Shown here: piece by piece, positions 10,256 to 28,715 of the stretch | Numbering within the stretch: position 1 is the first letter of the stretch | Layout: each line of letters starts with the position of its first letter | Assembly (NCBI GenBank): GCA_012295275.1 | Contig: CM022673.1 | Span: forward strand, 17,586,310 to 17,641,309 | DNA length: 55,000 nucleotides | Direction: 5' to 3' | DNA from: Chrysomallon squamiferum | Taxonomy: Eukaryota; Mollusca; Gastropoda; Neomphalida; Peltospiridae | Notes under the pieces: generated by a model | Databases searched by the model: none | What the model was told of the DNA's origin: nothing | What the model saw: only the letters and a program-made list of their open reading frames with translations | Program-made: the position numbers and the translations under genes

Positions 10256-12180
10256 ACGATGACTTAAATTTCAACACTTACATCCTTTCTGATGTTTGTT
10301 TCATTTCTCTTAAAATATCAGGACCTACTATTCTTTAAGTAAGACAATAATTTAATATTCCAGAGAAAGAAAGAAAGAAATAAAATAAACAACAGCATGG
10401 ATGCTGCTATTTCTCATAACAAGAGCAGCAAAAAGGAATAACATTGAAACATAAATTCTGTTGATTGTGTTTTGGCTACATGCATTTTTTTTTTTTTTTT
10501 TTTTTTGAGTTTGTTTATCAATTTAAAATAATAAAAAATTATCATTATTATTTTTTTAATTTAATTGAACTGAATTTAATTATTTATTATTTTTATTTTT
10601 TTTGATACTTTCATCGGCAATTGTTGTTCAAGGGAGATTACTTTTCATGTACAATGCAGAACTATGAATTTAGGTTTATCCGACATTTTTATTATTATTA
10701 TAATTTGTAATTTTTTTTTTTTTTTTTTTTTTTTTTTGTTTGTTCATATTATCACATTACATTTGCTCAAACCTCTACGCGTACACTTTAAAGATAATCA
10801 CTGATTGGCCTAACTAATCGTTGTTAACGATCTTCTGTCAAAGTAATGATAAAAGTACTCGGTGTTTCTAAACAAAACAATTCATCAGACATCCATATCC
10901 TGATGTTAGCGGAAGAAACGAATTTCTGACGTTTAGAGAGGTTTATCAGCCGCACCCTTGTTTATATAACCTGTAATCTCAGAAAAACGTTCACTGGCTC
11001 TTGTAAGTACAGTTACCAATCTGAATATGTGTATGAGGAGTTCCTTGTATTATCGAAAGAGAGACAGAGCGAAAATGAGAGAGAAAAGTCCAGAGACCGA
11101 CAGAGAATGACAGAAGGAGAGGAGACAAAGAGATACAGAGAGAGAGAAAGGAGATACAGAAAGATATCTAGACAAAGAGTGAACGAAAGAGAGAGAAAGA
11201 GAAATAGAGACAGAAAGAATTGGTTGTTCATTATTGTACTGTTCCTATATTTAACTGGTCATTAAAATTACAATATTATCTATTAGTAAAGAAAGAAGCA
11301 ATTTCATTGACGTCAGAAGCAGCAGCAGGAACAACATCATAACTTAGTCATTTGCTATTATTCTAGTAATTATCATCCTATCATTAACAATGCTTGTATT
11401 ACAACGCCATCTTCATCTTCCTGTTCATAAACACATCACCATCGACTTTACAATGAAAGTATTAATAAATAATATTTGCTTTGGCATTGTTTCCACTCTA
11501 TTCTCGTCATCAACGTCTTCTTCTTAATCAACATTAACATTAATGCTATTCTCGTTATCATCAGCTACGGCTGTGCTGACATATATAATTATTTTTGCAA
11601 TCGTTTACAGAAATAAAAAGAAAACAAAAGCACTGCAATATTTACTGGCTGTTAAATGATAATTCATTCTGCAACACTGTGGGGAGTCCAGTGGGACTGA
11701 ACACCCACAAAATGTAAATATCTATTATTTTCTCATTTGCGTGTATATGATTATATATTAACCAAAATACTGAACAAAACTTTATAATTACTGATATCAT
11801 ATGATTCGCCACATTTTACGTTTCTAAATCTCTGGTAGTAGAAATTACTAGACAGTCTCCATCAAAAAAAAATCAGGATTTCTGTCTCTAAAATAGATAA
11901 CAAAGATTTTTCGACAAACGCTGAATCTGCATTTCACTGAATACACTTTGAGGAAATATCAGTCAGTAACCTTTAAGTATTTTTCTGTAAACTTCCACTT
12001 TTGAAACGAGTGTGATGACTCGCTGATGTTCTGCTGTTTGCACAAGCCGGATTAGCGTGGCGCGTCGTTAATTACTTTTATTATGGCAGAATGTTTTAGT
12101 TGTATTTGTTTACTGACAGAACGTAACGTTTTGTAGAATATGTAATATTTTATAATAGGTCCTTGGAACCTTTAAATAGA
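10256..12180. other. Intron 1 segment, no gene seen
   Basis: Contains T runs at 10486-10506 and 10711-10738 and a decayed GA-rich tract (about 11041-11225) whose open frames on both strands reflect composition. Otherwise it is non-repetitive AT-rich sequence. Confidence 0.6.
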
Positions 12181-12265
12181 ATGTATGTACGTATGTATGT
12201 GTGTGTGTGAGTGAATATATAACCCATTATGTATGCTTGTTTGTATGTATGTATGTATGTATGTA

Positions 12266-12305
<40 letters not shown>

Positions 12306-12345
12306 TATGTATATATGTATGTATGAATGTACATATCTTTTTTTA
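12181..12345. repeat. GTAT/GT microsatellite
   Basis: GTAT repeats (12183-12200, 12241-12270), then a GT run (12271-12298), then GTAT again. Simple repeat only. Confidence 0.9.
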
Positions 12346-13880
12346 TAGGCCCTACATATATTTTTTTCATATTTGTGATACATCATTCAGTGTAGTAGCA
12401 TGGAAATAACACCACTGAACATAAAATAAGAACTGTTTCAAATATGTTCATTAGCCAGCTGACATTAACCAACAATGGCGCAAAGCCGTAAGGATTAGAA
12501 CAGTAGCAGCAGTAGCTGTGAAGTAGAATAAGCAGTATCACCACCACTAAGGATAGATCGTATTAAACCTCCTTTCTTCAGATCTGGCGTTTCCCTTCAC
12601 CTTTGACCTGTCACACGTGTTAGTAATTCTATGATGCAGACGCAATCTGCCTTTCCCGACACATCACTGCACCAAAAACACAGGCAGTCGCCAGACAGAG
12701 TAGCAGACATTACAACTTACACACGTGTTTATTTCTTCTTCTCGGTTACCCACCAACACGGCAAACACGCAGTGGAAGCGAGGTAGCCTTGAACATATCA
12801 TAATGCTTATGATATCTCTCGTGATGTTTATCTATACATCATAGGTTTATATACACCAATGCATGGTTCTTTCTGTGTACGTCTTCTTGTGTGTTTACAT
12901 TTTAGAACAGATGATCTTTAATATCGCATCGCATGGTATTTAAACTGGAATCTAAAATATGGTGAATGCCAGATTTTAAAAACATTTTTATAATTATTAT
13001 TTTATTTTCTTAGATAGATTTCTTCAACAGAAAAGTGAAAGAAATTTGGTAGATGAATGACAGCAGGAAATGTATGAAGAGGATGGAAATTAAAAAACAA
13101 CAGCAGAAGAAAAAGAAAATGATGATAATAAAGAATAAAATACAGAGATATGATGAAGAAGTGAAGAAGGGAAGGACAAGGAAGAAAAGAAGGAGTAAAC
13201 GAAGAAGAAGATTGTGAAGAAAAAATGAAGAAAAGATATGGCAAAGAACACTAACAAACAAAGAAGAAAGAACAAGAAGAGAAAGAATAAAATGATGATG
13301 ATGAGAGAAAGTTAAAATCGTTATCATAGATCAGGAATTAGTTTTACAATGCTTAAATCTTCAATACGGCAAAGATGATAAAATAATACATAAGTAACTG
13401 AGTTGCTGCTTAACGATTTATCAGCATGTTTAACATATTCGTTTACAGTTACATAAAAGAAGAAAGTAACAAGCTTCACTCCACTGTGTACTGTTGCCTG
13501 TGGGCAACAAGAAAGCCAGGAAGATGAATAATCTCCGACTTTCAGAGAATCGATCTCTAAACGCTTTGCTCCTCAAGTAAACGCTCGAAACCTCAATACA
13601 ACCAACGGTTTGTCAGCCTTCGTTTTGTAATAATAGCAAACGTCAATATTGAAATAACCTAGGATTGTACCGCTTGACAGAGAGTTAAGTAGACGATTCT
13701 GATCGAAGCATGGGAACTGGAAGACCTCAATTAAATCACTTTAAAGAAAACTCATTGACTGAGGTAGACGTCTCGACAGATCGTGCTCTAACAACACGAT
13801 TAAAGAGATGTGTTATGTTCAAATCAGAATGTTATCAGTCACTCTATTAGTACACTGTGTTCTAGCCAGGAGTCCGTCGT
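12346..13880. other. Intron 1 segment with purine-rich tract
   Basis: About 13015-13310 is strongly purine-rich (GAAGAAGAA, GAAAGAA, GATGAT types), and its minus-strand open frames are low-complexity artefacts. The remainder is ordinary intronic sequence in which I see no exon. Confidence 0.6.
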
Positions 13881-13885
13881 CAGAC

Positions 13886-13892
13886 ACACACA

Positions 13893-13947
<55 letters not shown>

Positions 13948-14113
13948 ACACATACATACATACATACCTATACACATATACCTACATGTATATCTATACA
14001 AACGCGCGCGTGCGCAAATATATATTCACATGTTTTCCATATTTATATACATACACTGATTTACAGAGATGGATAGATAGATAGACTATATTATTATTAT
14101 TATTATTATTATT

Positions 14114-14197
<84 letters not shown>

Positions 14198-14206
14198 ATT
14201 ATTATC
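13886..14206. repeat. CA run and TTA/TTG compound microsatellite
   Basis: A CA run at 13886-13942 is followed by CATA repeats. Then, at 14089-14205, comes a triplet run that changes from TTA to TTG and back to TTA. The minus-strand open frame would be poly-Asn and is not credible as a gene. Confidence 0.9.
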
Positions 14207-16580
<2,374 letters not shown>

Positions 16581-16859
16581 TCTCTTATAATTGTTCTCTC
16601 TCTGTATTTCTCCATTTATCTTTCTCATTCATCTTTTTTAGCCTCATCTCTCTCCATTTCTTTCCTTGTTATGAACCAGATTAAAACAAAAAAGTATTCT
16701 GAAATAAAGTGACCTGTCAAACTTCTCAGTCCATCTGAAACGTCTGAGTAACCCAGTGTCATTGAATTATTGTATTTAAACATAATAATAATTTACAAAT
16801 AGAGGACGAGGTGGGTTTGAAAGAAATGGATAAGAAGGCAGATAGTTAAATGGTAGATA

Positions 16860-18514
<1,655 letters not shown>

Positions 18515-18655
18515 TTATTTTCCTTTATTGTGCTAGGTATAAGAGCTAATGAAAAGACGGATTTAATTGCCAAGTCGTCGTTGAATTTGCTTGCTATCAA
18601 AATAAAGTCGTTTTTTCTTATCTCGAACAACAAGCTTCGTTCAGTCAACACGGAG
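18515..18655 (+). pseudogene. Remnant of a non-LTR retrotransposon RNase H domain
   Basis: One frame reads VLGIRANEKTDLIAKSSLNL, a close match to the C-terminal RNase H signature of LINE elements (S-H-V-G-I-x-G-N-E-x-A-D-x-x-A-K-x-A). The Gly, Asn-Glu and Asp positions survive. The His equivalent is Val and the second Gly is Ala, so the catalytic site is broken. The frame continues only about 40 residues downstream (open frame to 18715) and no reverse transcriptase is visible upstream. I read it as an old, heavily truncated LINE copy in intron 1. The match is from memory. Confidence 0.6.
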
Positions 18656-18715
18656 AGTGGCAGACTCGCAATGGCGACAGAGAGTAGATCATTGATGTCT
18701 AGGTTTCATTCGTAA

Positions 18716-20515
18716 TGCAGTATTTTATTTTGAAAAGAGACCCACCATCTTAGTGTAAACATTGTCAGTGTATGTTGACAGTGCATCACCTTATGGTGGA
18801 AGACAGTTAGTTATATACTGAAATAAGAGACAATCTATTAAATAATATTAATACGATGAACTGTACAGACGCACACAACTGATTTTAAGAAGACAGAGTT
18901 TTACATCGCACAATAATTATGAAACATTCATTCATATATATATATATATGTGTGTGTTGCTGGTTTTTTCTTTATTTCCTTTTTTTTATTTACTTATTGT
19001 CTTGGTCTCAGAATGATCATGTTTTCAAATAACATTTGTGATAGTTTTTCATTTATCTTTAACGTGCCTATGATTTTATATTATTGTTATTTTTTTGTTA
19101 TTATTTTTTTCCATTTTCTTTTGTTATATCAGATATATTTTGTTCATACCTAGTAATGATATTTAGAAATTCAATGTAAATCAATGATTCATTGCCAGAC
19201 CTTCATTTCTGCGGCTGTTTCTTGGAATCGCAGTTTTAACTTTTTTTTGTTTTAATAACGTGAAATAAAGGATTTTATTCTTCTAATAATCTGCAAGTAA
19301 TCGAATATATTCCAGACATCAAACAATTCTCATTAATAAAAATATCTAAACAGTAATAAATCAAAATTAAAGGAACACTAAAACCAAATATCTAAAGACC
19401 AATTAAATCAAAAACATATATATATATATATTTTTTATTATTTTTATTTTTTTGTTTCTGCACGATTCGGAATATTTCACCATCATTTTGTGATTCTATG
19501 TTCAAGCAATGAAACAAGTAACTCAAAAAAATTTAATTTGGAATGAAACAATTACAAAGACAAAAACTGTTAATTTAGAATTCTTCCGATGAAATCTTTA
19601 TATTAATTATTAGAGAAGAAAAACAAAAACATTTGTCTCTATATACCATCATTCTTATAGTTAAATATCATGTTGCTGTCCATATTTATCAATAATAGTG
19701 CATAACATGAAAACTGTGTTGGTGAGTAAAATGAACGGTAAAACTATGACAATCACGTGCAGTCAGTGATATTCAGTAATTAGCACACACCCGGTCATAT
19801 CTAAAAAATACTGCAATAGTATTAATATTTGTGTAACTATTAAATTTATTTTGATACGAATATTATTTGTAATGTATTATGGTTATTTGTTACTATGCAG
19901 TCGTTGATATTATCTGCTCAGAGAATTTGTTTTTTCTTAAGGCTTCCACTGACCTTGGATGAATTTACATTTATATTAATTAATATATCTCTGTCTGTAA
20001 TAAAGTTTATTGTCTAAGATTCAGCTATTATTTTGTCGTATGGAAATCGTTTAGATTTGTCCTGTGTATTTGAAAGGAAATAAAATGGCGAGTTTACCAT
20101 TTAATATTTCAACAAAAAAAGATCTAAAATAAATACAAACAAAAAAGCAGTGACAGATCGTGGAAAAAAGCGATTATTACATTCTTTATTGCTTTGATTC
20201 CAAATTTTTTTTTTTTAAATGTTTGTTTGTTGTTGTTTTGTTTTTGCGCGCGCGCGCACACACATGAAATAAAATAAAATAAATATTGCAGGTTGTGATT
20301 TGAAGAGACCGGAGACTGGACAACAAGAGATAGAGATTACAAAAAAAAAAAAATGGTCACGTACAGACAATCATGAGACGTTTGAAAGTGAGCGGTGTCT
20401 GAGATGTTTGAAAGTGAGCGGTGTCGGAGACAAGAAATTAAAGAATCTCACCTCAGAAGATTCTGATAAACTGAAACGGATATTTGCTTAAAGCGAAGTA
20501 AATCAAAATTTAATG
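18716..20515. other. Intron 1 segment, small tandem duplication
   Basis: AT-rich. GCGCGCGCGC followed by CACA occurs at about 20245-20264. A 26-nt tandem duplication lies near 20375-20430 (TTTGAAAGTGAGCGGTGTC twice), inside a 63-codon open frame I do not recognise. Confidence 0.5.
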
Positions 20516-20520
20516 ACTGT

Positions 20521-20692
20521 TTTTAAATAAATAAAATAAAGTAAACTGAAATGAAATAAAATGAAATGAATAAAATAAAATAAAATAAAATAAAATAAAT
20601 TAAAATAAAATCAAATCAAATAATAAAACGAAATACAAAATAAAAGAAAATGAAATGAAATGAAATAAAAGGAAAGAAAAGAAAATATATAT
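20521..20692. repeat. AAATA/AAATG pentanucleotide array
   Basis: Runs of AAATA with AAATG and AAACG variants. Simple repeat without coding potential. Confidence 0.85.
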
Positions 20693-23025
<2,333 letters not shown>

Positions 23026-23625
23026 ATGATATATACAATTATTATTGTCCATAATAATAAAGTATTGCTTGTAAAGATAACTACACATACATAATGTAAA
23101 TCGGGTTGAAAAAAAAAAAAAATTATTTGATAGTCGCGCAGTATATGGCATTTCAATTTCACAGAATTGGTTATATGATACGAGGTTGTGTTTTGTTTTG
23201 TGGATATTTATTTTTATTTTTTCCTGGAAAATGTAGGTGTAGCTGAAAAAAGATCATTAAAAAAAAAAGAAAAAAAAAAAAAAAAAATTATTATTATTTT
23301 TATTATTTTTAACCAAAACCTAAAAATAAAATCACTAGTCTTGAAAAATAGTTATTGTGAGATCTGTCAAAAACACCTCTGAACTTGTTACGGTCAACAA
23401 ACTAACCTGCAGTCTGTCTGCACTTAAACTTTTTAAAATAAATTTAAAATGACGGAAGAGTAACAGCTGGCTGGTATAAAAGCGATTTCTCGTTTCTTCA
23501 CTTTAATGATTTCGATAATTTGGAAATGTTGTAAAATGGCGGTAGTAATCCGCAGACGTCATGAATGAAAATGAAATCTGCAGTTTATAGATGACATTAA
23601 ATGGGTATTTGTAGCATGTTTTTTA

Positions 23626-23687
<62 letters not shown>

Positions 23688-23690
23688 TAT
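23626..23690. repeat. ATT trinucleotide run
   Basis: About 20 uninterrupted ATT units, about 130 nt before the 54-nt minisatellite. Confidence 0.95.
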
Positions 23691-23819
23691 TAAATAGTAA
23701 GGAAATGAATAGTAGTTATAAAAATAATAAAGTTTCAATTGTAGAGTAATAGCAGTTGTAGCAGTGTAGTAGTAGTAGTACTTGTTGTTACAGTTGCATA
23801 GAAGTAACGGTAGTTGCAG

Positions 23820-24330
23820 CTGTAGCAGAAGCGTAGTGGTAACAACAGCAGTTGTAATAGTAATAGTAACAGCAGCAGTCGAATTAATAGTAGTGGTAAT
23901 AATAGTGGTAATGGTAATAGTAACAGCAGCAGTCGAATTAATAGTAGTGGCAATAAATAACAGCAGCAGTGGTAACAGTAGTAATAATATAGTGGTAATG
24001 GCAATCGAATTAGCAGTAGTGGAATCAATAATAGTGGTAATGGTAATAGTAACAGCAGCAGTCGAATTAATAGTAGTGGTAATAATAGTGGTAATGGTAA
24101 TAGTAACAGCAGCAGTCGAATTAATAGTAGTGGCAATAATAGTGGTAATGGTAATAGTAACAGCAGCAGTCGAATTAACAGTAGTGGTAATGGTAATAGT
24201 AACAGCAGCAGTCGAATTAACAGTAGTGGTAATAATAGTGGTAATGGTAATAGTAACAGCAGCAGTCGAATTAATAGTAGTGGCAATAATAGTGGTAATG
24301 GTAATAGTAACAGCAGCAGTCGAATTGATA
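23820..24330. repeat. 54/42-nt minisatellite built from trinucleotides
   Basis: The core AGCAGCAGTCGAATTAATAG starts at 23871, 23925, 24054, 24108, 24162, 24204, 24258 and 24312. Spacing is 54 nt except one 42-nt step (24162-24204) and a disturbed stretch at 23925-24054. All spacings are multiples of three, so open frames of 272 (plus) and 295 (minus) codons run through it and into the flanking GTA/GTG triplet sequence (23760-24555). These translate to Val/Thr/Ile-rich low-complexity strings with no start or splice context, so I do not call them genes. Confidence 0.92.
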
Positions 24331-24555
24331 GTAGTGGTAATAATAGTGGTAGTAGTAATAGTAGTAGTAGTAATAGAAGTAGTAATAGGAGTAACAGTGC
24401 TGATGGTAGTAGCAGTAGTTGATGTAGTATTGACAGCAGTAGTCATAGCAATATTAATAATATCAGAGGTAGTAGTTGCAGTAGTAGCAATGATAGTTGC
24501 AATGGTAGCAGTTGTAGTAGCACTAGTAACAGTAGTGGTAACAGCAGTGATAATA

Positions 24556-26145
24556 GTATTTATAAAATGTTTTAATTACTCCATAGGTTTCTATAAATAA
24601 TATAAATTCCGTTATATAATCCAATTTATTTATGTATTTCTCCGAACTGTATACATTATATTATTTAGCTATTGTTACCAAACGATGTATACTTCTTTTC
24701 ATTCTTCTAAAAGTAACCTCTGCAAGCTGAACACAAAAAAATCTTATATCACATTCTCTGCAAAAAGTCACGAAATGTATACAGAACGTCTGTTACTTGA
24801 AGTTTTAGCGGAAATGATTCAGACGAAGACAGAATCAAGGTATGTGACACTTAGTAAATAGTTGTATGTTCTCACTAGTTTGTCCAGTTTTATATCTACA
24901 CAGGAACAATGTAATGAAAGAAGAATTGCCATAGGCCACTATCTCAGTCTATTCAACATCAGTTTTATTCATCAACTCATATCAAATTTCATATTAAGTC
25001 ATATGATGTAATGTTAAAATCTACGTAGATTTAACGTTTATATTTTAGTTTATTTGGACTAGATAATTAGAAAATTGTTTCAAATAGGGAAAATTATTTA
25101 CAATTTAATCAAATAAACAACAACAGCAACAATATCGACAACAACATCATTTCAGATTTATCTTGAAAACGGAAACAAGAACTTACAAACACCTGATAAA
25201 ACATCAAGTGGATCAAGGAAAAGACTGTAACTCAGTGGTTTTCCCGATATATGAAGACATCTTTGTGTCCTTTTTAGTAAATCGCATTAAAGCCAGCGAA
25301 ACAATCTTACGTCATAGTTAAGGTTTTCGGTTTCTCGAAAGATGCCTATAAAAGTTAAGATTAGCTAATAGCGAGGCATCAAAGATTTCCTGCTTTTCCC
25401 AAAACCAAACTTGACACCCAATAACCATCAACGTGTCGTTGAAGAAATATAATTCTTTCGTTCTATACATAAAATAAAGTTTTGTCGTCGCGGAACAAAC
25501 AAGGGAAATACCTATTACTCGAAGTTACCAGTCAATCGCTTCATGGCTAATCAGTCGCAAGTCGTAAAGTTGAGAGTTTTCCAAGCCAACTTCTATCTGC
25601 ACTCAATTAAATTCACTCAAGTATACCAAACCCACAGCAGTTCCTTCTACGTTCAGAATATTTTTCTTAAGTGCTTTTGTTAGCGTTCATCCGTACATTC
25701 TGTAATGTCTATTCCTATTAATAAAATTGTTATTGTCTACCTTGCTAATGTTTTCTTCTTCGTGCATAACAAGTCACACTATTCTTTCATCTATGGATGG
25801 TTTTTATGTGAGCTGACGTGATCAAAAATGAATAAATTTACTAAACTCATTTTATCTTTATATTAACGGATATTTTCGTGTCAAATTTTTGAATATTTTA
25901 CCAATTCTATACGATTATTTGGCCCGATCTAACCTGTGTTCCCAGGACCATCTATCAGTTTATTCTTATAGGAAGACGATTATTTCGGAAATGTTTTAAA
26001 TCAATGTTTTCTGAAGTTTTATTATAACTAAAATCATTATTTATACATGTACGGATACACACATACAGCACAGAGACACACGCAGAGGAACGGATGCTCG
26101 AAATTTAGTAATGAATCAACCTTCAATTTTTTTACTTAAGGCCTG
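24556..26145. other. Intron 1 segment, no gene seen
   Basis: Non-repetitive, moderate AT content. I looked for exons on both strands and saw none that I could support. Confidence 0.5.
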
Positions 26146-26365
<220 letters not shown>

Positions 26366-26399
26366 GTTATTCATATCTGTCTTTCTCATTCTGTTAATT

Positions 26400-26475
26400 A
26401 AATAAATCACCGTAAGCGGGATTCGATTCAGGGACTAACCCGACTTAACAACAGGTCGAGTAAGTCCCTCTATTT
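26400..26475 (-). mobile_element. Possible SINE fragment with tRNA-like B box
   Basis: On the minus strand the phrase GAATCGAATCCCGCTTACGG resembles a polymerase III B box and the tRNA 3' half. No clear A box is seen. The same segment can fold as an interrupted hairpin (26430-26469). Confidence 0.3.
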
Positions 26476-26776
26476 TAGCAATTTTCTGGTCTTTAGTCTG
26501 AAGTAATGGAGATAACTAACAATAATTACGCTGACGAAAAACTCGAGAGAACGAGGAAGTTTCTGTCCTTTTTAATTTTGATAGAAATATAATAATGCTA
26601 TTAATGTTTGTGTAAACTGTAGTAATTGGCATTTTTTGTGTTTGAAGAAGATTTTGTTTGTCTATAGAATATAATTTATTGTTTACTGTGATTCGTTTAA
26701 TTAAAACACTGAAACAAATATATTACAGTTCTGTTATTATTATTAATATTAATATATTCATCCTTGCTATTAACTC

Positions 26777-26808
26777 ATCATCATCATCATTATCATCATA
26801 ATTATTAA

Positions 26809-26877
<69 letters not shown>
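26777..26877. repeat. ATC and ATT trinucleotide runs
   Basis: ATC units (26777-26800), then about 20 ATT units (26812-26877). The poly-Asn frame on the minus strand is an artefact. Confidence 0.95.
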
Positions 26878-26880
<3 letters not shown>

Positions 26881-27134
26881 CGAACAAAGGAAGTAATATA
26901 CTAAATGAAATGTGAATTATTTCATGTGCGAATGTATTATGTACGTATATGTGCGTCTGTGTATGTATGTATGTAAGTATGCATGTATGTATTATTGTAC
27001 GTATACATATGCCTGCATGTGCATACATTTGCTTGTCCTACTGATTATGATATTATACAGATGTCGTTTCAGGGGTTTTATTTAACTTTGAAGCTGGTGT
27101 TATCACAAGGAATCAATGTATTTCCACTGAGCTG

Positions 27135-27190
27135 TTTTATCCAGGCTGTCACTTATCCAAGCTGTCACTTATCCAAGCTGTCACTTATCG
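27135..27190. repeat. Three-copy 19-nt tandem repeat
   Basis: Three direct copies of CTGTCACTTATCCAAG with small end differences. It sits inside a plus-strand open frame (26983-27522) that runs into triplet repeat and is not convincing as coding. Confidence 0.8.
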
Positions 27191-27435
27191 TAGCTTCGTG
27201 TCTCAGCTTTGACTACAGCTGCTGTTTTACAATAAACCACACAACAAATGTTTCACATATTTTCTTATCTGTGTCCACGTCTGTGACTCCGTCAGCAGCA
27301 GAAAGAACAAACAAGTCTAAAGCTATTTTATTGTGTCGTAATGAAGACTATAGAGATAATCTTTCTTTCTTCATGCAAAAACTGATTATTTTAGCCGTTA
27401 TTAATGGTCATGGTATCGAAATCGTCAGTACTGTT

Positions 27436-27438
<3 letters not shown>

Positions 27439-27521
<83 letters not shown>

Positions 27522-27525
27522 AATT
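27439..27525. repeat. AAT-to-ATT palindromic triplet array
   Basis: An AAT run (27439-27473) inverts at AAATTATT into a TTA run (to about 27522), making a long perfect-looking inverted repeat. Confidence 0.9.
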
Positions 27526-27539
27526 ATTATAAAAGAAAA

Positions 27540-28364
27540 CAGAAGAGAAAAAATAAATTAAATAAAAAAAAAAAAAAAAAGAACCAGCTAAAATTGAACA
27601 AATTATCTAACTGTAATATAACCATCGAGACTGTTAAGATCTTAACCATCTAATTTATCGAAACTATAAGTATGGCTGAAGCTGAACTAATTTTCGGATA
27701 CTATAAAGCTACCTAAATTCAGGCAGACTGTATGCAAAGCAAAAACTGAAGATTATTCTAAATATTAATAATGTCCTGATTATTAGTGCATTTATAAGTT
27801 TTCGGAAACTGACAATTATTTTTCTTTGTCCATGAAAGGTTTATAACAGACTTCACATACAAGTCTAAACGTCAGTAAGAGAATTAATTTAGACAACTAT
27901 CTCTGGATTTTAGCTGCACGATTCCGTGATAGAAGCGAATGGTGTAATAAAATAAATATGATGTCCGACATGAGATATTTTAGTTCTCTTGCCGTTTCTT
28001 AATACAGCAGTTGTCGTCTCAGATCACTAAAACAATAATAACTTTTTTCAATAAGCTGGCGCTGATGTCTAACAGATAGGTGATAAAGGAATTCATTTCC
28101 TATCATTTTCGAGATGCTGGTTTGGTAATTCAGACAAAGAAACAAATTGTATTGGTTTTGTGACATGACACTGAATCAGTTTGGTCTTAGTGACTCACTT
28201 GCTAATGTAATGGCTGAGGTCACATGGATGTTAATAATGACAGTTTTATTGGTCTTGATCTTAGTTATGAGTTTGATTAGTGTGACATGGATTTTTGTTT
28301 TCTTTGCTTCATGTGTGTGTTAGAATGAATCCTTGTCACGTTATGATGATATGTCAGTCGTGAA
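27540..28364. other. Intron 1 segment, no gene seen
   Basis: An A run at about 27565-27581; otherwise ordinary AT-rich sequence. Confidence 0.5.
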
Positions 28365-28715
28365 CTTATGATTACGTGGGCATAAGTCAATATCTTATGA
28401 TTACATGGGTGTAAATATTTATCTTATGATTACGTGGGCATAAGTCAATATCTTATGATTACATGGGTATAAATATTGATCTTATGATTATGTGGGCATA
28501 AGTCAAGATCTTATGATTACATGGGTGTAAATATTGATCTTATGATTACGTGGGTATAAGTCAAGATCTTACGGGCTACCTGGGTGTCAGTCATATTCTT
28601 ATGATGATGAGGGTAAGTCATGTTGCTATGGTGATATGAGTGTCAGTCATATTCTTATGATGATGAGTGTAAGTCATGTTGCTATGGTGATATGAGTGTC
28701 AGTCATTTCAACTGA
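28365..28715. repeat. Minisatellite with two unit families
   Basis: The first part (28365-28570) alternates CTTATGATTACGTGGGCATA and CTTATGATTACATGGGTGTA type units, each about 34 nt. The second part (28570-28715) is made of longer units containing GTCATGTTGCTATGGTGATA and GTCAGTCATATTCTTATGAT. The ATTC/TTATGAT phrase links the two families. Confidence 0.85.

Noticed and set aside
13002-13327. Three overlapping minus-strand frames of 61-105 codons
   Set aside because: Pyrimidine-only composition gives Phe/Leu/Ser strings; no gene evidence.
23470-23500. TATAAAAG core-promoter-like sequence
   Set aside because: No downstream exon or transcript evidence; such boxes are common in AT-rich DNA.
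23559-24600. 295-codon minus and 272-codon plus frames
   Set aside because: They run through triplet-derived repeats on both strands at once and translate to Thr/Ile/Val low-complexity sequence.
26983-27522. 179-codon plus-strand frame
   Set aside because: It crosses a three-copy tandem repeat and ends in AAT/TTA runs; the non-repeat part has no recognisable domain.
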